A stretch of 64,000 nt of DNA from contig JAKZAN010000001.1 in assembly GCA_023053545.1 (NCBI GenBank), positions 4,546,565 to 4,610,564 of the forward strand, given 5' to 3'. Position 1 is the stretch's first letter. Each line of letters begins with the position of its first letter. The position numbers and the translations under genes were made by a program. Under the pieces are notes generated by a model, which searched no databases, was not told the DNA's origin, and saw only the letters and a list, made by a program, of their open reading frames with translations. The stretch is from Lepidurus packardi. Taxonomy: Eukaryota; Arthropoda; Branchiopoda; Notostraca; Triopsidae. This document shows positions 9,965 to 21,811 of the stretch, piece after piece.

Positions 9965-11660
9965 TCAATTCCCTTCCCAAATCAATCATTGTTTTCCAAT
10001 ACAAAAGTCATATTCTCGACAGCCATCTTGTTATTTTGTTCTTTTAAAATCGCAATGCAGGACATGCTTTTGAAGATAAGTTTACTTTTTTTATTAGTTA
10101 AATATGTCTGTAACAAGCCTGTACGCAACACTATAGAAACTGCTACAATGTTCGCACATATAAAATTCAATTTATTGCGGAATCACTTACAAGCAACTTG
10201 ATAAAAGAGAATAAAACAAGTCGGTTAAAAAGTTGTACGTCAGTTCGTCAGTACAGCTGTGTCACGTCTCCTGTTCAACCTTGAGAATCAACCCATGTTG
10301 AGCGTCAGTAAAACTTTAGAAGTTATCGATTGGTAATAGGGTAAAAAATCTACTGTCGCGAGCCTTGGGGCATGAATTCGCCTAGTCGAAGCCATGTCAG
10401 GTCTCAAGTTGGTAAGTACATTCTGGACTCTCTGTCCAGAACAAAGCCAATAACTTCACATTTCAGAAAAAAAACACACAGAAAGGAATGGAATCCATAT
10501 GAACAAATCGGAGTTGTAAGGAAGTGTTCTTACAGATGTTAAGGTCCCAATTGGCAAAAGGTACGACGATTGTGGTTATCTGGACGAAGAGAAAAGATAG
10601 AAAGGTAATTCGAATTGGACAGTAAAAAGAAAAAGGACTTAGAGCGAGTTAGAGCGAGGAGAAAAGTTCGTCCGTAATAAGGGACTTACAGTTTGGGAAC
10701 AAATTGAGAAGAAAAGTTAATTTGCCCCATTGAGGGTGTTACTAATGTGTATGCTTTAAACAACGACCACAACACATATGTAAAGGCAAAGGTTCTTTAT
10801 TCAAACAAAAGCCACGTACAACTCAGTTTCTTGTCTAGATCTGTCTTTCTTCGCGTCCGTTGTCCGACTGTCCTGTCCAACTCCAAGGGAAAAAAGGTGA
10901 AAGGTAAAGCATAGTGCCAAGTAAATTCGTAGAAAAAACGTCGAAGGCGTAAGCAAACGCCAAATTCCTAAGAAGGGTTAATAGTCAGCGGTCGAGGTCG
11001 CAATGTCCCACGGGATAAGTCAGCGTTGGCAAACCTTACGGATACTTTCATCCGGAACAGAGGGCGTGGTGGCAGGGATACGTTGAAAAGAGCGCTGACA
11101 TGTCACTAATTAGCTTTTTTGTATGTAAACTAGTTGCTTCTGATTACCTTTTTTGCTATACACTCCCGTGGCCGCTGTAATAATTATGTGACCGCATAAT
11201 GCCTATTAAAAATATGCCTGAAGAAACAAAAGTTACTTTATAAAATAAAAAATTGCTTTTCTTGTTTAACTGTATATTTCTGTAATGTTCTGAAAAATAC
11301 AAATTTCAAACTGCAACGGAATGAAATGGAACTCACTACAATTCGAAGTGCTTGTGGGTACCACTCAGCGATGACACGGTTACCGAGAGTGTTGATATCA
11401 ATATTCCAATACATCACAGTCGTGTCACTGTGCGTGGTACCCTTTTTTACCTTCGCACCCATAAATCAAATTCAGTCACAAATCGAATTCACAACCATAC
11501 ATACAATTCAACGATTTACTGCGGATAGATTTCGCAGATTTTGTGGAAACTTGAATCACAACTTTGCTGCATATAGCTGCATGCTGCGAGTAAAACTCGC
11601 ATACAACCTTCGACTACCTTGACACTTATTGACATATGAATACGGCAATAAAATGCAAAG
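9965..11660. other. No complete gene; diverged copy of the zinc-knuckle gene intron
   Basis: At about 11103-11185 an AATTAGCTTTTT stretch and CTTCTGATTA followed by CCGTGGCCGCTG matches the 52-bp intron and start of the last exon of the gene at 9595, so a decayed partial copy lies here. The remainder is AT-rich with short frames only; no domain is recognisable. Confidence 0.4.
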
Positions 11661-14600
11661 TCAATCATATGCAATCAATACTACATTGTCCCTTTCATGA
11701 ACACAGACGAGGCATAGGTACTGAATATCATGTAAGTCGTCCATTGGTATACTATTTAGGCATAAATCTGGCTGCTGCTTGTGAGCGCAAGTTATATGAA
11801 ACCAAGACTTACACACGCTGCAACAAACCCAAGTACTATCATCATCAAGGTCGTCATCAGGATCGTTTCGTTTGCTGCAACCAGCGCAGAGTTGCGGTAC
11901 GATGTCATCTAAAACGTCGGATGGCTGATCGCTAAATCCATGTCTTGGAAAGACATTCGATGGTTTGTTATTGTACGGCTTGCGCGTCCGATAAAATTCT
12001 CTTTGAGGTATAAATTGGGCATTAGAACGGACGTCAGTTAATTTTTCGAACGTCTCTTTTAAAATCTTTTCCTCTGGTGGTCTACTGTTAATAAATCTTG
12101 CTGTAGCCATAGCAGCCTCCAAATCGGAGATGTTTCGAGGATCAGTTGTTAACGCATTAAGAATCGCGTAGCAGTCTTTGCGAATGTTTGCGATGGAAAG
12201 AGCAAGCGGTTTAGTTTTTCTAGCAAACTTTTCTAGCTGGGCATTTTCAGCGATCTGTTGCTCTACTAATGCCGCTCCTATTACACGCGACTGACGCAGA
12301 TTGTCACTTAAAACCGGGGTAACTCTATGGATATGCTTGCAGACGAAATGATAATTATAAAAATCGTCACACGAGCACCAAAATACTTCCCTGCAAGCTC
12401 CGCAAAATCCACATCTATTAATGCATTCGCACAATTCGTCGAAAAAGCGAACAACATCGTAATACGTATCCGCCTGTTGTTGAGACTTGACCTTCCATGC
12501 ATTTTTTTCCCAGAACAATTACGTCTTCATCTTTAATCGTATCGGATCGTTTGTGCCGGCGGTTAGTTTCCACAATAGTATTTGTACTCAAGCCTCTCTG
12601 ACGAATTAAAACCTCCTTATAAGCTCTCTTCTTTGTGTATCTCTCGAGATCTTCAACTAGTGAGTCAAGTCTTTTATTACTCTTATTTTTCATCGCACCA
12701 TATTTCAATTCTTTATGGTATGCTTCCGCAGTCATGTTCGTTCTAACTAGCATTTGTTCACAGTTATAACCTGACCATTCACTTTCTCTCGGAACATAAT
12801 ATTCAACAAAGTAAGCCAAGAACATTGGATGGTGTTCTTCTGCGTACGTCAGGAAAGCTTGCAAACGTCTTTGAAAGATACTTTTCTCTCTAATCCGGAT
12901 TAAATGGCCGAGTAGAGACAGAATGTTGTTGATAACTTCCGTGTCCGCACGGGGATGATCGTGCAATCTTTTGTGCCACGCTCTTTCTACATGCCAAATG
13001 CAAATGCGCCTGGTGGTAATCGAAACGTCAAAAACATCTTTCCAGGCAAGCCAGAATTGATCTGCCATGTCACTCATAAATTCCAAAGTTTTAATACTAC
13101 CAACCTTTTCTTTAATTTTGGAAAAGAATAAACGATATACTTCTCTATTCTCTCTATCACTTAGAAGAAAAGCAACCGGATAACCCGATCGATCTTCAGA
13201 CAAGACGAGAAGCGTTGTCAAAACAAACATATACTGGTTAACCTGGTAAGTACTGTCTATGCATATACATTTATGGGCATACTTCTTTAAGGCTTCCTGC
13301 TGATCCTCGTACATAATGCCTAGAGCAAAGTTTTCAACACCTAATTCTGCAACACCTTCATCTGCAACGTTTTGCTTTTTATACAGAAATACCGGATTAT
13401 ATTCCTCTGTTGCCATTTGTTGGATCCACAAGTCAACGCTCTCAGAATCGATCTTATGTTTCCGGAAAACGCTCGGGTTTTTCTGAGCTATGTTATGTAA
13501 ATCTTTCATGGTAACGGCCTGATCCCTAGAAAGTACATCACTGGTGATGGGTTCTGCCATACAACTCTCAACAATTTTGCGTTTAGGGATTCCGATCATA
13601 AGCTTATGTTGTAATTCTTCTTCTGTTCCCTTATGAAGGCGACAACGACCTGGTAAACGATCATGGCCAACATGAGTTAGGCAACATGTAACCTCAATTC
13701 TTTTTGTAATGTGCCATACTTGCGCAATTATAAAGCTGGTACAATGGACACCCGTACAACAAGACTTTAGTCGCTTCAGGGCACGTTTGCCTGTACCCTG
13801 ATTTTTATACGAGAAAGAGCGATTGCACACGTAGGTTGTTGTACTGTAACTAGTGCACTTCCGAGCTCCCCTTCGATTACGGAAACTAACACAAGCATTT
13901 CTTTCGATCTCTGTTTTCCACGACATGAAACTGTTCTCGTTACAAAAACTGAATTCCTCTAGCTGGCAGGACAAACCATGTTTATCGTGAACATGCTCAA
14001 CATAAGACGTCAGGCGTGACAGCTTCTCTTCACAACCAGGGTGATAGCAAATTATTCTTGGTAGCTGTTCGAGCTTTCTCTTTTTTCTAGCAACGTTACA
14101 GAATTCGTCGTCAGAATCGATGACTAAAGTACTGCAATTAATGGTATCAGCAGACACGCTACCACTAACACTGCTCTGAAACGCAGAATTTATTACTGGG
14201 TCGTAAGTCGGCTCTGACTGATCTAACTCGACTAAGATGTGCAATTGCTGCTTGTCAACTGAAATCACGTTTAAGGAATGCTCCTTGTCTACCGGGCCAA
14301 TTAAGGGGATCTCCTCAGAAGTACGTGTTTCTTCTAATTCAAGAGAATGAACTAATTCTACATGACGGGTGAGCATGTCTGTTCTAGAAAACTGCAAACT
14401 ACACTGCGGGCACTCAAAACTAGACTTGCTACATCTTTTCTTTTCTATGTGCACCTTTAAAGTGCTCTTCCTTGTGAAAACGGTTTTACAGTCTTCGCAC
14501 GTAAAGCCCTTAGATCCTTGCTCGGCAAGCAAAATTTGACTAGAGCCTAATTCAAGAGAATGAACTAAGTCTACATGACGGGTGAGCGCAACGGCGTCGA

Positions 14601-15954
14601 CATGAGAGTGTCTCTGATCGTTCGTTAGCGGTAGGATAACTCTGTGAATATGTTTGCAGACAAACTTTAAAAAGTAGAAGTCTTTACAGTCACATGAGAA
14701 TGCATGTCGACATGCTCCGCACAGGCCACATCGATTAAAACAATCAGGTTGGGTGCATAGTCCGTCGTAATGTCTAATTACTAAGTGAGAGATACCAGGA
14801 TTTGACTGCGATTGCACGCGCCAAGTTTTCGCATCCAAAATCGTCACGTGCTCATCAGGTATCTTTTTCGATCTATAATGCCTAATATGAATTTGTTTGA
14901 GACTATAACTATAGTAGCCTCTATTGTAGAGCACTACCTGTTTATGCATTCTACGAGTTGAAACATCTTTCAAGTGCTCGACTAGTGAGTCGATTCTACG
15001 GTTAAATACACCCGCCATGATCTCGTGTTTTAGATGGCGATGGTACGTTTCTAAGACCATGTTTGTTCGCACATACATATCTTTGTAATTATATCCAGCA
15101 AATGTAGATATACGCTTGTTGTATTCATCGTAAAAGTATGTGAAGAAGGACCAATGGTTCTCCTCAATATAAGTTAAAAATTGGGTGTAAGTCCTTCGAA
15201 AATCTATTTCATCCCTAATGCATATTAAACGCTGCAGGGAAGAAAAGATGTGGTCAGAAATTTCACTCGTAACTTGTGCCTGGAGCTTGGTTAGGTTTTT
15301 TTTCCAGGCTCGGAGGACGTGCCAAATGCAGATACGTCTTTGTGTTTTGCTGGTATCGAATACCTTTCCCCAGGCGTTCCAGTACTGGTCCGCCATATCG
15401 CTCATGAATTGCTTCGGCTTTAATTCTCCTGTTCTCTCTTTCAGTTTACTGAAGAAGTATTTAATAACTACCTCGTGTTCCCGGTCGCTCACTAAAAAAG
15501 CCACTGGGTATCCCATTCGGGACTTGTCTAACACCATTAAGGTAGTTAAGACAAAAGCATATTTATTAATTCGATAGGTACTGTCTATCAAAACACAGTC
15601 ATCCTTATATAGATTTAAAGCCTCCGCTTGAGACTGGAACATTATCCCTAGGGCGAAATTTTTCTCTTCAAGACCCGAATCGTTGTCTTGAGTGCCCTGA
15701 CCCTTGTAGAGGAAAACAGGGTTATAATCTGCTTTTGCCATTTCTTCTACCCAAAGAGTAACACTAACGTGATCATATTGATGTTTTCTTAGTGCTTTCG
15801 GGAATTTTTGCGCTAAATTACGTACATCTTTGGGTGTTACAAGCTTGTTGATGTTTATATTTTCCTGGTCAATATCCCCTGCCAATTGTTCCACTATGAC
15901 ATGGGTAGGCATTTGAAGGTAAATCATTTTCCCCATCTTCGCTTTCACAGACAC
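11661..15954 (-). pseudogene. MULE-type transposase gene with two tandem transposase modules, one frameshift
   Basis: The first frame runs 15954-12418 (about 1,178 aa) and the second 12518-11661 (285 aa). They overlap and join if one A is removed from the A7 run at 12502-12508. Module 1 (roughly residues 40-450) has the MULE core (CVLIDSTYRINKY, FMSDMADQYWNAW, RRICIWHVLRAW) and a SWIM-like zinc site (SCDCKDF...CKHIHRV). Then come C2H2 fingers (FTCEDCKTVF, FECPQCSLQF) and a Cys/His region. Module 2 (roughly 790-1178 plus the second frame) repeats the MULE core (CICIDSTYQVNQY) and SWIM site (CSCDDF...CKHIHRV) and ends with a PHD-like finger (CAGC...WVCCSVC...WFHITC). The first codon at 15954 is GTG behind a possible acceptor, so a 5' exon is missing; the first ATG is at 15936. 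A MULE transposon or a domesticated relative is likely. Confidence 0.75.
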
Positions 15955-15959
15955 CTGAA

Positions 15960-17187
15960 TCCTATTTCGGCCAGGGATAAGAAACGAGACTTATAAATTT
16001 TCACGAAAACCTACTTTGCGGTTGTGGTGCTGCGGACATGTTTGCCTACTGGAAGTTGGTTTAAAACTAAGCTTCGACGCAAGAAAACTTGACGCGTTTT
16101 TTCTCTTGACATCCCCTATTGCTATGTTACATGAGAAGTACGTTATACAGAAGTTCGGAAGCAGTTGCCGCTCCAGTCCCCCGACTAAAGCTACATTCGA
16201 ACTTTGGTTTAGTACCTCAATCGACTTCGTTCCAGTAGAGAATCAGTAACGCAGAAACGAGTTGACCGTTGGAAAAATGGGCTTTGTTCCTTGGCTACAC
16301 GAGTTTCTCTTACAAACGGTTCGGTTACTGCAAAACCGTAAGAAGTCATTTATCTCTTTAGCACGAAAAGTACTTTGGTACAAATTACATCCTCATAAGT
16401 TTTGCCTTTAATAAACTAACGCATTGCGAAGAGGAAAGATGTAAGACCGCAGAACGTGCATTCCATTTGCACCCTAGTGTGGCAAGCTTTCGTCTTTCGT
16501 CGTTAACTCCGTAATACGGACCTAATGTGGAAATACGTATACGTAGTCCATAATAGCAAACTTCGGGTCCTTAGGTTTATAGATTAACTGAGTTTTGAAG
16601 TACAGTAGGTGTCGCTTATTTTGATCACATTTGGCCAGTGTATTTTGAATCTATTAAGCGGCCATTCAATAACCAGAAATACAGTTGTAAGTACACTGAA
16701 ACCTCTTAAGACGAGCATAATTCGTTCCGGAGACGTTCTCGCAATCCGAAACACTTGTTTTGCGATGCGAATCCCCCCATAAGAAATAATATAAATTCAG
16801 AACGTATTAAGAACAAAATTACAGTTTATTATTTAAAATATTCACTTGTTTTAGTTTGCCTACAATTCAGACTTTAAAGTTTTTGTAACGATTTTTCAAC
16901 ATGATATAAGTGTCTACAAACAGAATTGTCACCACCTGCAAGCACACTATACTCATGAGCACCTTCTCTCGACTCTCAACTTTTAGAACAAGGAAAAAGT
17001 GAAACCCTTTCCCCAATACGAACAGAAAGTTTCCCCTTGACAGCAGTTTTCCCCGCTTTCTTACTCTTCCTCACCCAAAATTGATTCTAATTTCCAAAAA
17101 TATGAGTATAGTAAAGAAAAAGGTAAAGTATTGTACCATTCTGAAACGAGTATTTGCTGTTTGATTCTACAAAGAGGCTGATTCTAA
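15960..17187. other. No gene; possible mariner-type MITE fragment
   Basis: At about 16697-16800 the sequence ACACTGAAACCTCTTAAGACG followed by a CCCCATAAGAAATAAT word resembles terminal sequences of Tc1/mariner-type MITEs. The reading frames are short and carry no domain. Confidence 0.3.
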
Positions 17188-17195
17188 TAACCAGC

Positions 17196-17323
17196 CAGGG
17201 GCGGACGGCCTATGGGGCATTGGGGCAGGTGCCCCATGCGCCGGCTCAAATACCATCTTATTACTCAGCGGCGCCGGCAGGTAGAAAATCGCCATGGCCC
17301 GCGGTAGAGCCAGTCCGCCCCTG
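17196..17323. mobile_element. 128-bp hAT-like MITE with perfect 8-bp target-site duplication
   Basis: The element starts CAGGGGCGGACGGCC and ends GCCAGTCCGCCCCTG, inverted repeats with one indel difference. It is flanked by TAACCAGC at 17188-17195 and again at 17324-17331, an exact 8-bp duplication as made by hAT transposases. It has no coding capacity and needs a transposase in trans. Confidence 0.92.
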
Positions 17324-17331
17324 TAACCAGC

Positions 17332-18310
17332 GATCACAATACCTGTGCAACTTTTTTTCTAACCAGCACAGACTTTTCTAATTTTAGTTTCATCTGTATT
17401 GGCACTGGCAGGTTTACATTTCGTGTTATTTATAATTACGTCAAATTTCAAGATCTCGAGTTGTCTCGTCCGTTGTCCTATTAGGGGCTTCGCGTCTAAG
17501 GCAAACATAGGTATAGGATACATTTCGGACTAGGGACGACAACACATGCGAAGAGAAAATACCTTTAAAAATGTTCACGTAGTAAAGAATGGTAAGGAAA
17601 GTCAGGGTAGGTTCTTCACTGTCTAAAACAGGGAAACGATGTACACGAAGCATGTAAAGACGGAGAGCGAGTTCGAAGCCCTTCCCACGACTCCTCCACC
17701 CTTTCTTTTCATCTTTATTTATTTCACCCTTCTTTTCCTCTGCTGTGAGTCTGGCAGTATACAGTATTCTACCATGTATGGCCTTCGCTCCCCTTCCCAC
17801 GAAACTCTTGTTGGGCTAGGGATGTGCCCCACAGAACGGAATAAATTGGCGAAAAAAGATAAGCGCAGAACCAAAAGAAAAGTGTAGCAGCAAAAGTAGA
17901 CTTCCATTTGGCAGCGAATAAGTACGAAACATTGTCTGTATTGTCTTCTACTACAACTCGCAATATATAAAACATAAATGTAAGAGAATGAAACACAGAC
18001 ACACACATGAAAAAAATATGCTCCTAAAAGGCGTCCAGGAAACAAATTGGAACTTGATACGATTACCTGCTTGAAAAAAAACAGTTACAAATCTTTACAA
18101 ATTACAGTAAATGAGTAATAGATGAAAATTTGTCAAGTTCTGTCATGGCCTTCACTTATAGCACTGTCACTAAAACATGAAAGTGAAGGGAACCCCCTAT
18201 GTACAGTACGAGGATTTCGTTCCTAGCTTTCCTGGGTACGTTCCACGTCCGGATTCGATTAGGTATAGCATTTTATCCTGAGCGAAAAAGGGAAGGGAGG
18301 GGGAGTATTG
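17332..18310. other. No gene seen
   Basis: Mixed-composition sequence. Overlapping frames of 80-120 aa occur on both strands around 17440-18045, but they have no recognisable domain and biased residue use. Confidence 0.35.
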
Positions 18311-18317
18311 GAGACTC

Positions 18318-18590
18318 ACTCCGAAAAGGCATCAACGGAGCACCTACATGCCCGAAGCAGACAACTTGGGGATTTCCTCCGAAAAGGCGTCACGAAACGC
18401 AGGTTTCGTGACTCCGAAAAGGCATCTCACTCACTCCGAAAAGGCATCAAAAGGAGAACCTAAATGCCCGAGGCAGACAGCTTGTGGATTTCCTCCGAAA
18501 AGGCGTCATAAAATATTCGCTTCTTTGCCAGGAGGTGGCACCACATGCTGGGAAAAAATTGAAAAATTCCTCCGAATAGGCGTCTTTTAG
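18318..18590 (+). repeat. Dispersed CTCCGAAAAGGC motif cluster
   Basis: The word CTCCGAAAAGGC followed by ATC or GTC occurs five times, plus one variant with AATAGG, within 270 bp. Some copies sit in a larger duplicated unit with TGCCCGA(A/G)GCAGACA. A reverse-complement copy with matching flanks is at about 5728-5766, so this is a transposable or dispersed repeat family. Confidence 0.65.
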
Positions 18591-18683
18591 CTTCTTGTCT
18601 CCCTACCGTTTGTCTTGTGTAATAAACAAGTATCGAATTCATAAACGATTTATGATTTTACGAGCTATTTCATAGAAACGAAA

Positions 18684-19159
18684 ATGGAGACGAAGTGGAG
18701 GCAGAATCGACGCTGTCCTCATTGCAATGTGGAACAGAATTACATGCGTAAACAGTGCAGCGCGTGTGGAGAGCAAACACGTTTTAGGGACCAAATGGAC
18801 CAAAAAAGATCCGACAACATTACCTAAAACCGAAGTTGCAATCTCAGAAGTGGGACAATGCTTATGCCAAAAAGAAGATAGTTCAGAGAATGGTAAGCAA
18901 AATATAATTAGCACAACAAATTTTAGTTGCTCAACACTTCTGTATATAGTTGGCAGAGTTGGAAGGTTCAGGCAACGCTTGTGTCCTTCTTGTGATAGGG
19001 AAAGAACCAAGCTACCGGTTCACGTACCTCACATGTAATGACAATGCACAGCTTATTTAAAGAAAAACAAGATTCGGGAAATAGTAACTTCGCTGCAGAG
19101 ATAAGCACAATGTGTAATAACATAAGGGATGAGTACGTCTCAAGAACAAAGAAGTAATG
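18684..19159 (+). pseudogene. Zinc-ribbon-like exon group with frame breaks
   Basis: From the ATG at 18684 the frame encodes RRCPHCNVEQNYMRKQCSAC, a CxxC-x10-CxxC zinc-ribbon-like pattern, and stops at 18825-18827. The coding feel moves to another frame after an A6 run (about 18802-18808) and reaches a donor at about 18894. A second open segment follows after TATATAG at about 18944-18950 and needs one more slip near 19051 to stay open to 19157. Either this is a decayed multi-exon gene or the assembly has single-base errors in homopolymers. No known family was recognised. Confidence 0.3.
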
Positions 19160-19271
19160 TTTTTGTCTTAAAATATCGATCTTCACAATAATAATTCAGC
19201 CTGTAATTATAGAGGTGAACTTCCCAATAAATGGGTGGAATGTGAAAATACAATGAATCTGGAAGAGATCG

Positions 19272-19831
19272 ATGGCTTCCACAACTCCGTTCCAACAACC
19301 CAAGTGAGTCGACCAAAGTTAAGTAATTTTTAGAAGTGATTGTTTACAGTTTACCCCAGGAGAGCCTTGTGGAATCGATAAGGGAACCAGAGGACAGAGA
19401 GGCTGCTGCATCTGCTGCTGTTATGATAACTCAAGAAAACCCTGCAGCTGTTATGGTCACACCAAAAAACGCTGCATTAAAGGACCCGATTTTACAGAAT
19501 GTATGGTGTGCTACTTTGGACCGGGCAATAAGCACACGTTCGGAGCCCACTGAAGTAATTCGAGAAAAGTAAACGTACCGCTACATCCAGTCGTGTGATT
19601 GTATACTTAGGTAACCTCTGGGCTGTTACAAGCCAATTCATTAGGGAAGAATATTCCTGCTGTCTCCTTTAAACCTAGAAATGTCGCTGCTCGCGGAGCA
19701 CCGAAAAGAAGCGGAACAGGTGACTGGGTTCTTATCGTATATTGTATTGTTGATTGGTTCTTTTTATAGGAAACCTGAAGAAAAAATGCGACGATGGCAA
19801 TATATCCATATACGTCCATAAAGAGAGTTAG
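19272..19831 (+). CDS. Small four-exon gene of unknown function
   Basis: Exons 19272-19303, 19350-19554, 19611-19719 and 19770-19831 join in frame through GT-AG introns of 46, 56 and 50 bp to an intact 135-aa protein that starts MASTTPFQQPNLPQESL and ends SIYVHKES. The middle is Ala/Val-rich and the last part is basic (KRSGTGNLKKKC). Intron lengths match the other genes of the window, which supports the model. It follows the zinc-ribbon-like exon group on the same strand and may be its 3' part. I recognise no domain. Confidence 0.45.
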
Positions 19832-21500
19832 GAATGATCTTTAAGTATTCTTTAAGCCATGCACAAAAATAACCACAACATTTTTTAGCGATTAGAACAA
19901 TGCTGTATATTTACAAAATACAAATTGAATTGCTGCGTAGAAAAGGACATCTTTACCGAACAATAATTAAGATACCAATCTGTGACATTTGTGAGAAAAG
20001 TTACACCACTATGGAATAAAATAAGCCACAAACTGCTCATTATTACGTTTACTTTCCCTTAAATTTCTCGCTTTCTGTTCTGACACAGGCAACAGCGGGG
20101 CAACTGGCAAAATTAATTCTGACACGTTAATGGGCACCACCTTTATATAGTATCCCTACCAACCAGAATCTTACAAGTAAACAACCCAAGTCAACAAGTA
20201 AGGCGAGTTTAAAAAAAAATAATAAAAAATTGCCCCAACACAGTGTAAAACTTCTTTCACATAGTACCATAGAAGGGTTGAAAGTGACCTTTTTGTTTAT
20301 TTCATTAGCGTTTTTAAATTTAAGGTTCAATAACTTAAAAAAATGAGCTAAAAAGAGGTTTAACCTACCCCGTTGTAGTGGCCGATGACCTATACCCTAT
20401 GCTAGGACACTTCTCACCAGCAGCTTCACGATAAATAAAATAGAAAATAGAAACTATGGAAACGAAAAAAACACAGAGGAAGCGGAGTGACCAGTATAGC
20501 ATTCTGCCCAAGAAAGAGCTAAATTAACCGAATATCTTTAAAATTAAACCTTTCTGATCAAAACTCTTTAAAGCCAGAAAAAAGGACGACGGGGCGTCGT
20601 ATTAAAATACCATTGCGATTATTGAAAAGAAAAATTTATCCTTTAAATATCCTTAGGTCGTCCCACAGAGATCAGATAAGAATATGTTTATTGTAATTAA
20701 TGAAGGTCATCGGGCTGCTTATTTGTTCTACGGCGTGCGCAGTACGTTTGGTGTTGTACTCCCCCTTCAAGTTTCTTCTCTCATAATCACTATCAGTTTG
20801 AAAAAATCTGCACTAAGCTCATTACAAACATTCATGATTTTAACCTGGTCATAACTTGCCTTTACTTAATAACCTAACCTAATCTACGCTAAATCACTAG
20901 TCCATTAACTTGCCCGTGTGGTTTTAACGCGCCTGGGTTTAGTGCATTAAAATAGGTTAAGATTTTTTTTATTAGGTTTGGTTTCTTTAGGTCTAGTCAT
21001 AATTTATGCTGGAACTAGTTATAAGTTAGTTTTCGTTAGGTTATAATGGGCAAAAGGTGACCTGACAGGTATATTATCAAAAAGTACCGTGTGGGCTCGT
21101 TTAGGTTAGGCCTCTTTCGACTCGTACCAATTTTTTGCAAGCGATTGCCGTTCGGCTCATGCCGCTTACCAACGAGACACCTTGCAGCTGCTGGTCAGAC
21201 AGACCTATTACTAGCAAAGTGAACATGTGTAAGATTTTGATTAAAATACTGAAACAAATACTACCTTCGCTACGCGGGTCTGTTCATCTCTCGTACGCAT
21301 GTGAAAAAAACATCTGCTACACGACCGCCAAGTGAGAGGGTTAGGTTAGGTTCCTCGGCTCAGTTTATGATCACTGTCAGAACGTCTGTTGTTAAACTTA
21401 AAAGCAGTTTTCACCCACTGAAAGTGCTTGAGAAACAAGAAACCCATGAGGTATAACTGAAAAACAAAATTACCTAAATATTTCACTGTCAACCGTCTTA
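19832..21500. other. No gene; degenerate TTAGG/CCTAA words
   Basis: AT-rich. AACCTAACCTAA at about 20871 and scattered GGTTAGG words at 21103-21112 and 21339-21350 are remnants of telomere-like repeats. No coding region is supported. Confidence 0.4.
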
Positions 21501-21637
21501 TCTAAAAATTATAAAGGAAGGTTCGCGTTCTTTAATCCTCCTGGCCTCTTTTTTTCGTCTTTCGAACTCATCTTGTCGCTCCTTTGCTTTTAAAAGAACT
21601 GCCTTTACCGCTGCTTCGTTTTTCTTTGTTTTACCCA
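21500..21637 (-). CDS. Short Lys/Glu-rich ORF
   Basis: A 46-codon frame from an ATG at 21637 reads MGKTKKNEAAVKAVLL and continues with a charged helix (KAKERQDEFERRKKEARR). Two CACGTGA words lie just upstream (about 21671 and 21697 on the plus strand). It could be a first exon. No homology was recognised; the call is weak. Confidence 0.25.
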
Positions 21638-21811
21638 TGACAAAAAATTTAGCTACTAAACAAAACAACGTCACGTGAAACGTAAACAAAACAAAGTCAC
21701 GTGATCCCGCGCTGAAGCGAAAGCCGCGGGCATATAATCCTGTGCGTACGAACAGGATGAATGCAAGGCGATCCTGTGGCTTCGCACAGGATCTCTATCT
21801 GATAATGTGTT

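Noticed and set aside
17441-18045. Overlapping 80-120 aa frames on both strands
   Set aside because: No domain, no splice logic and no codon pattern that favours one frame.
19214-19554. Cys-rich frame over the exons at 19214-19303 and 19350-19540
   Set aside because: It has eleven Cys in about 60 residues and looked like a zinc protein, but the other frame gives an intact four-exon protein with consistent phases.
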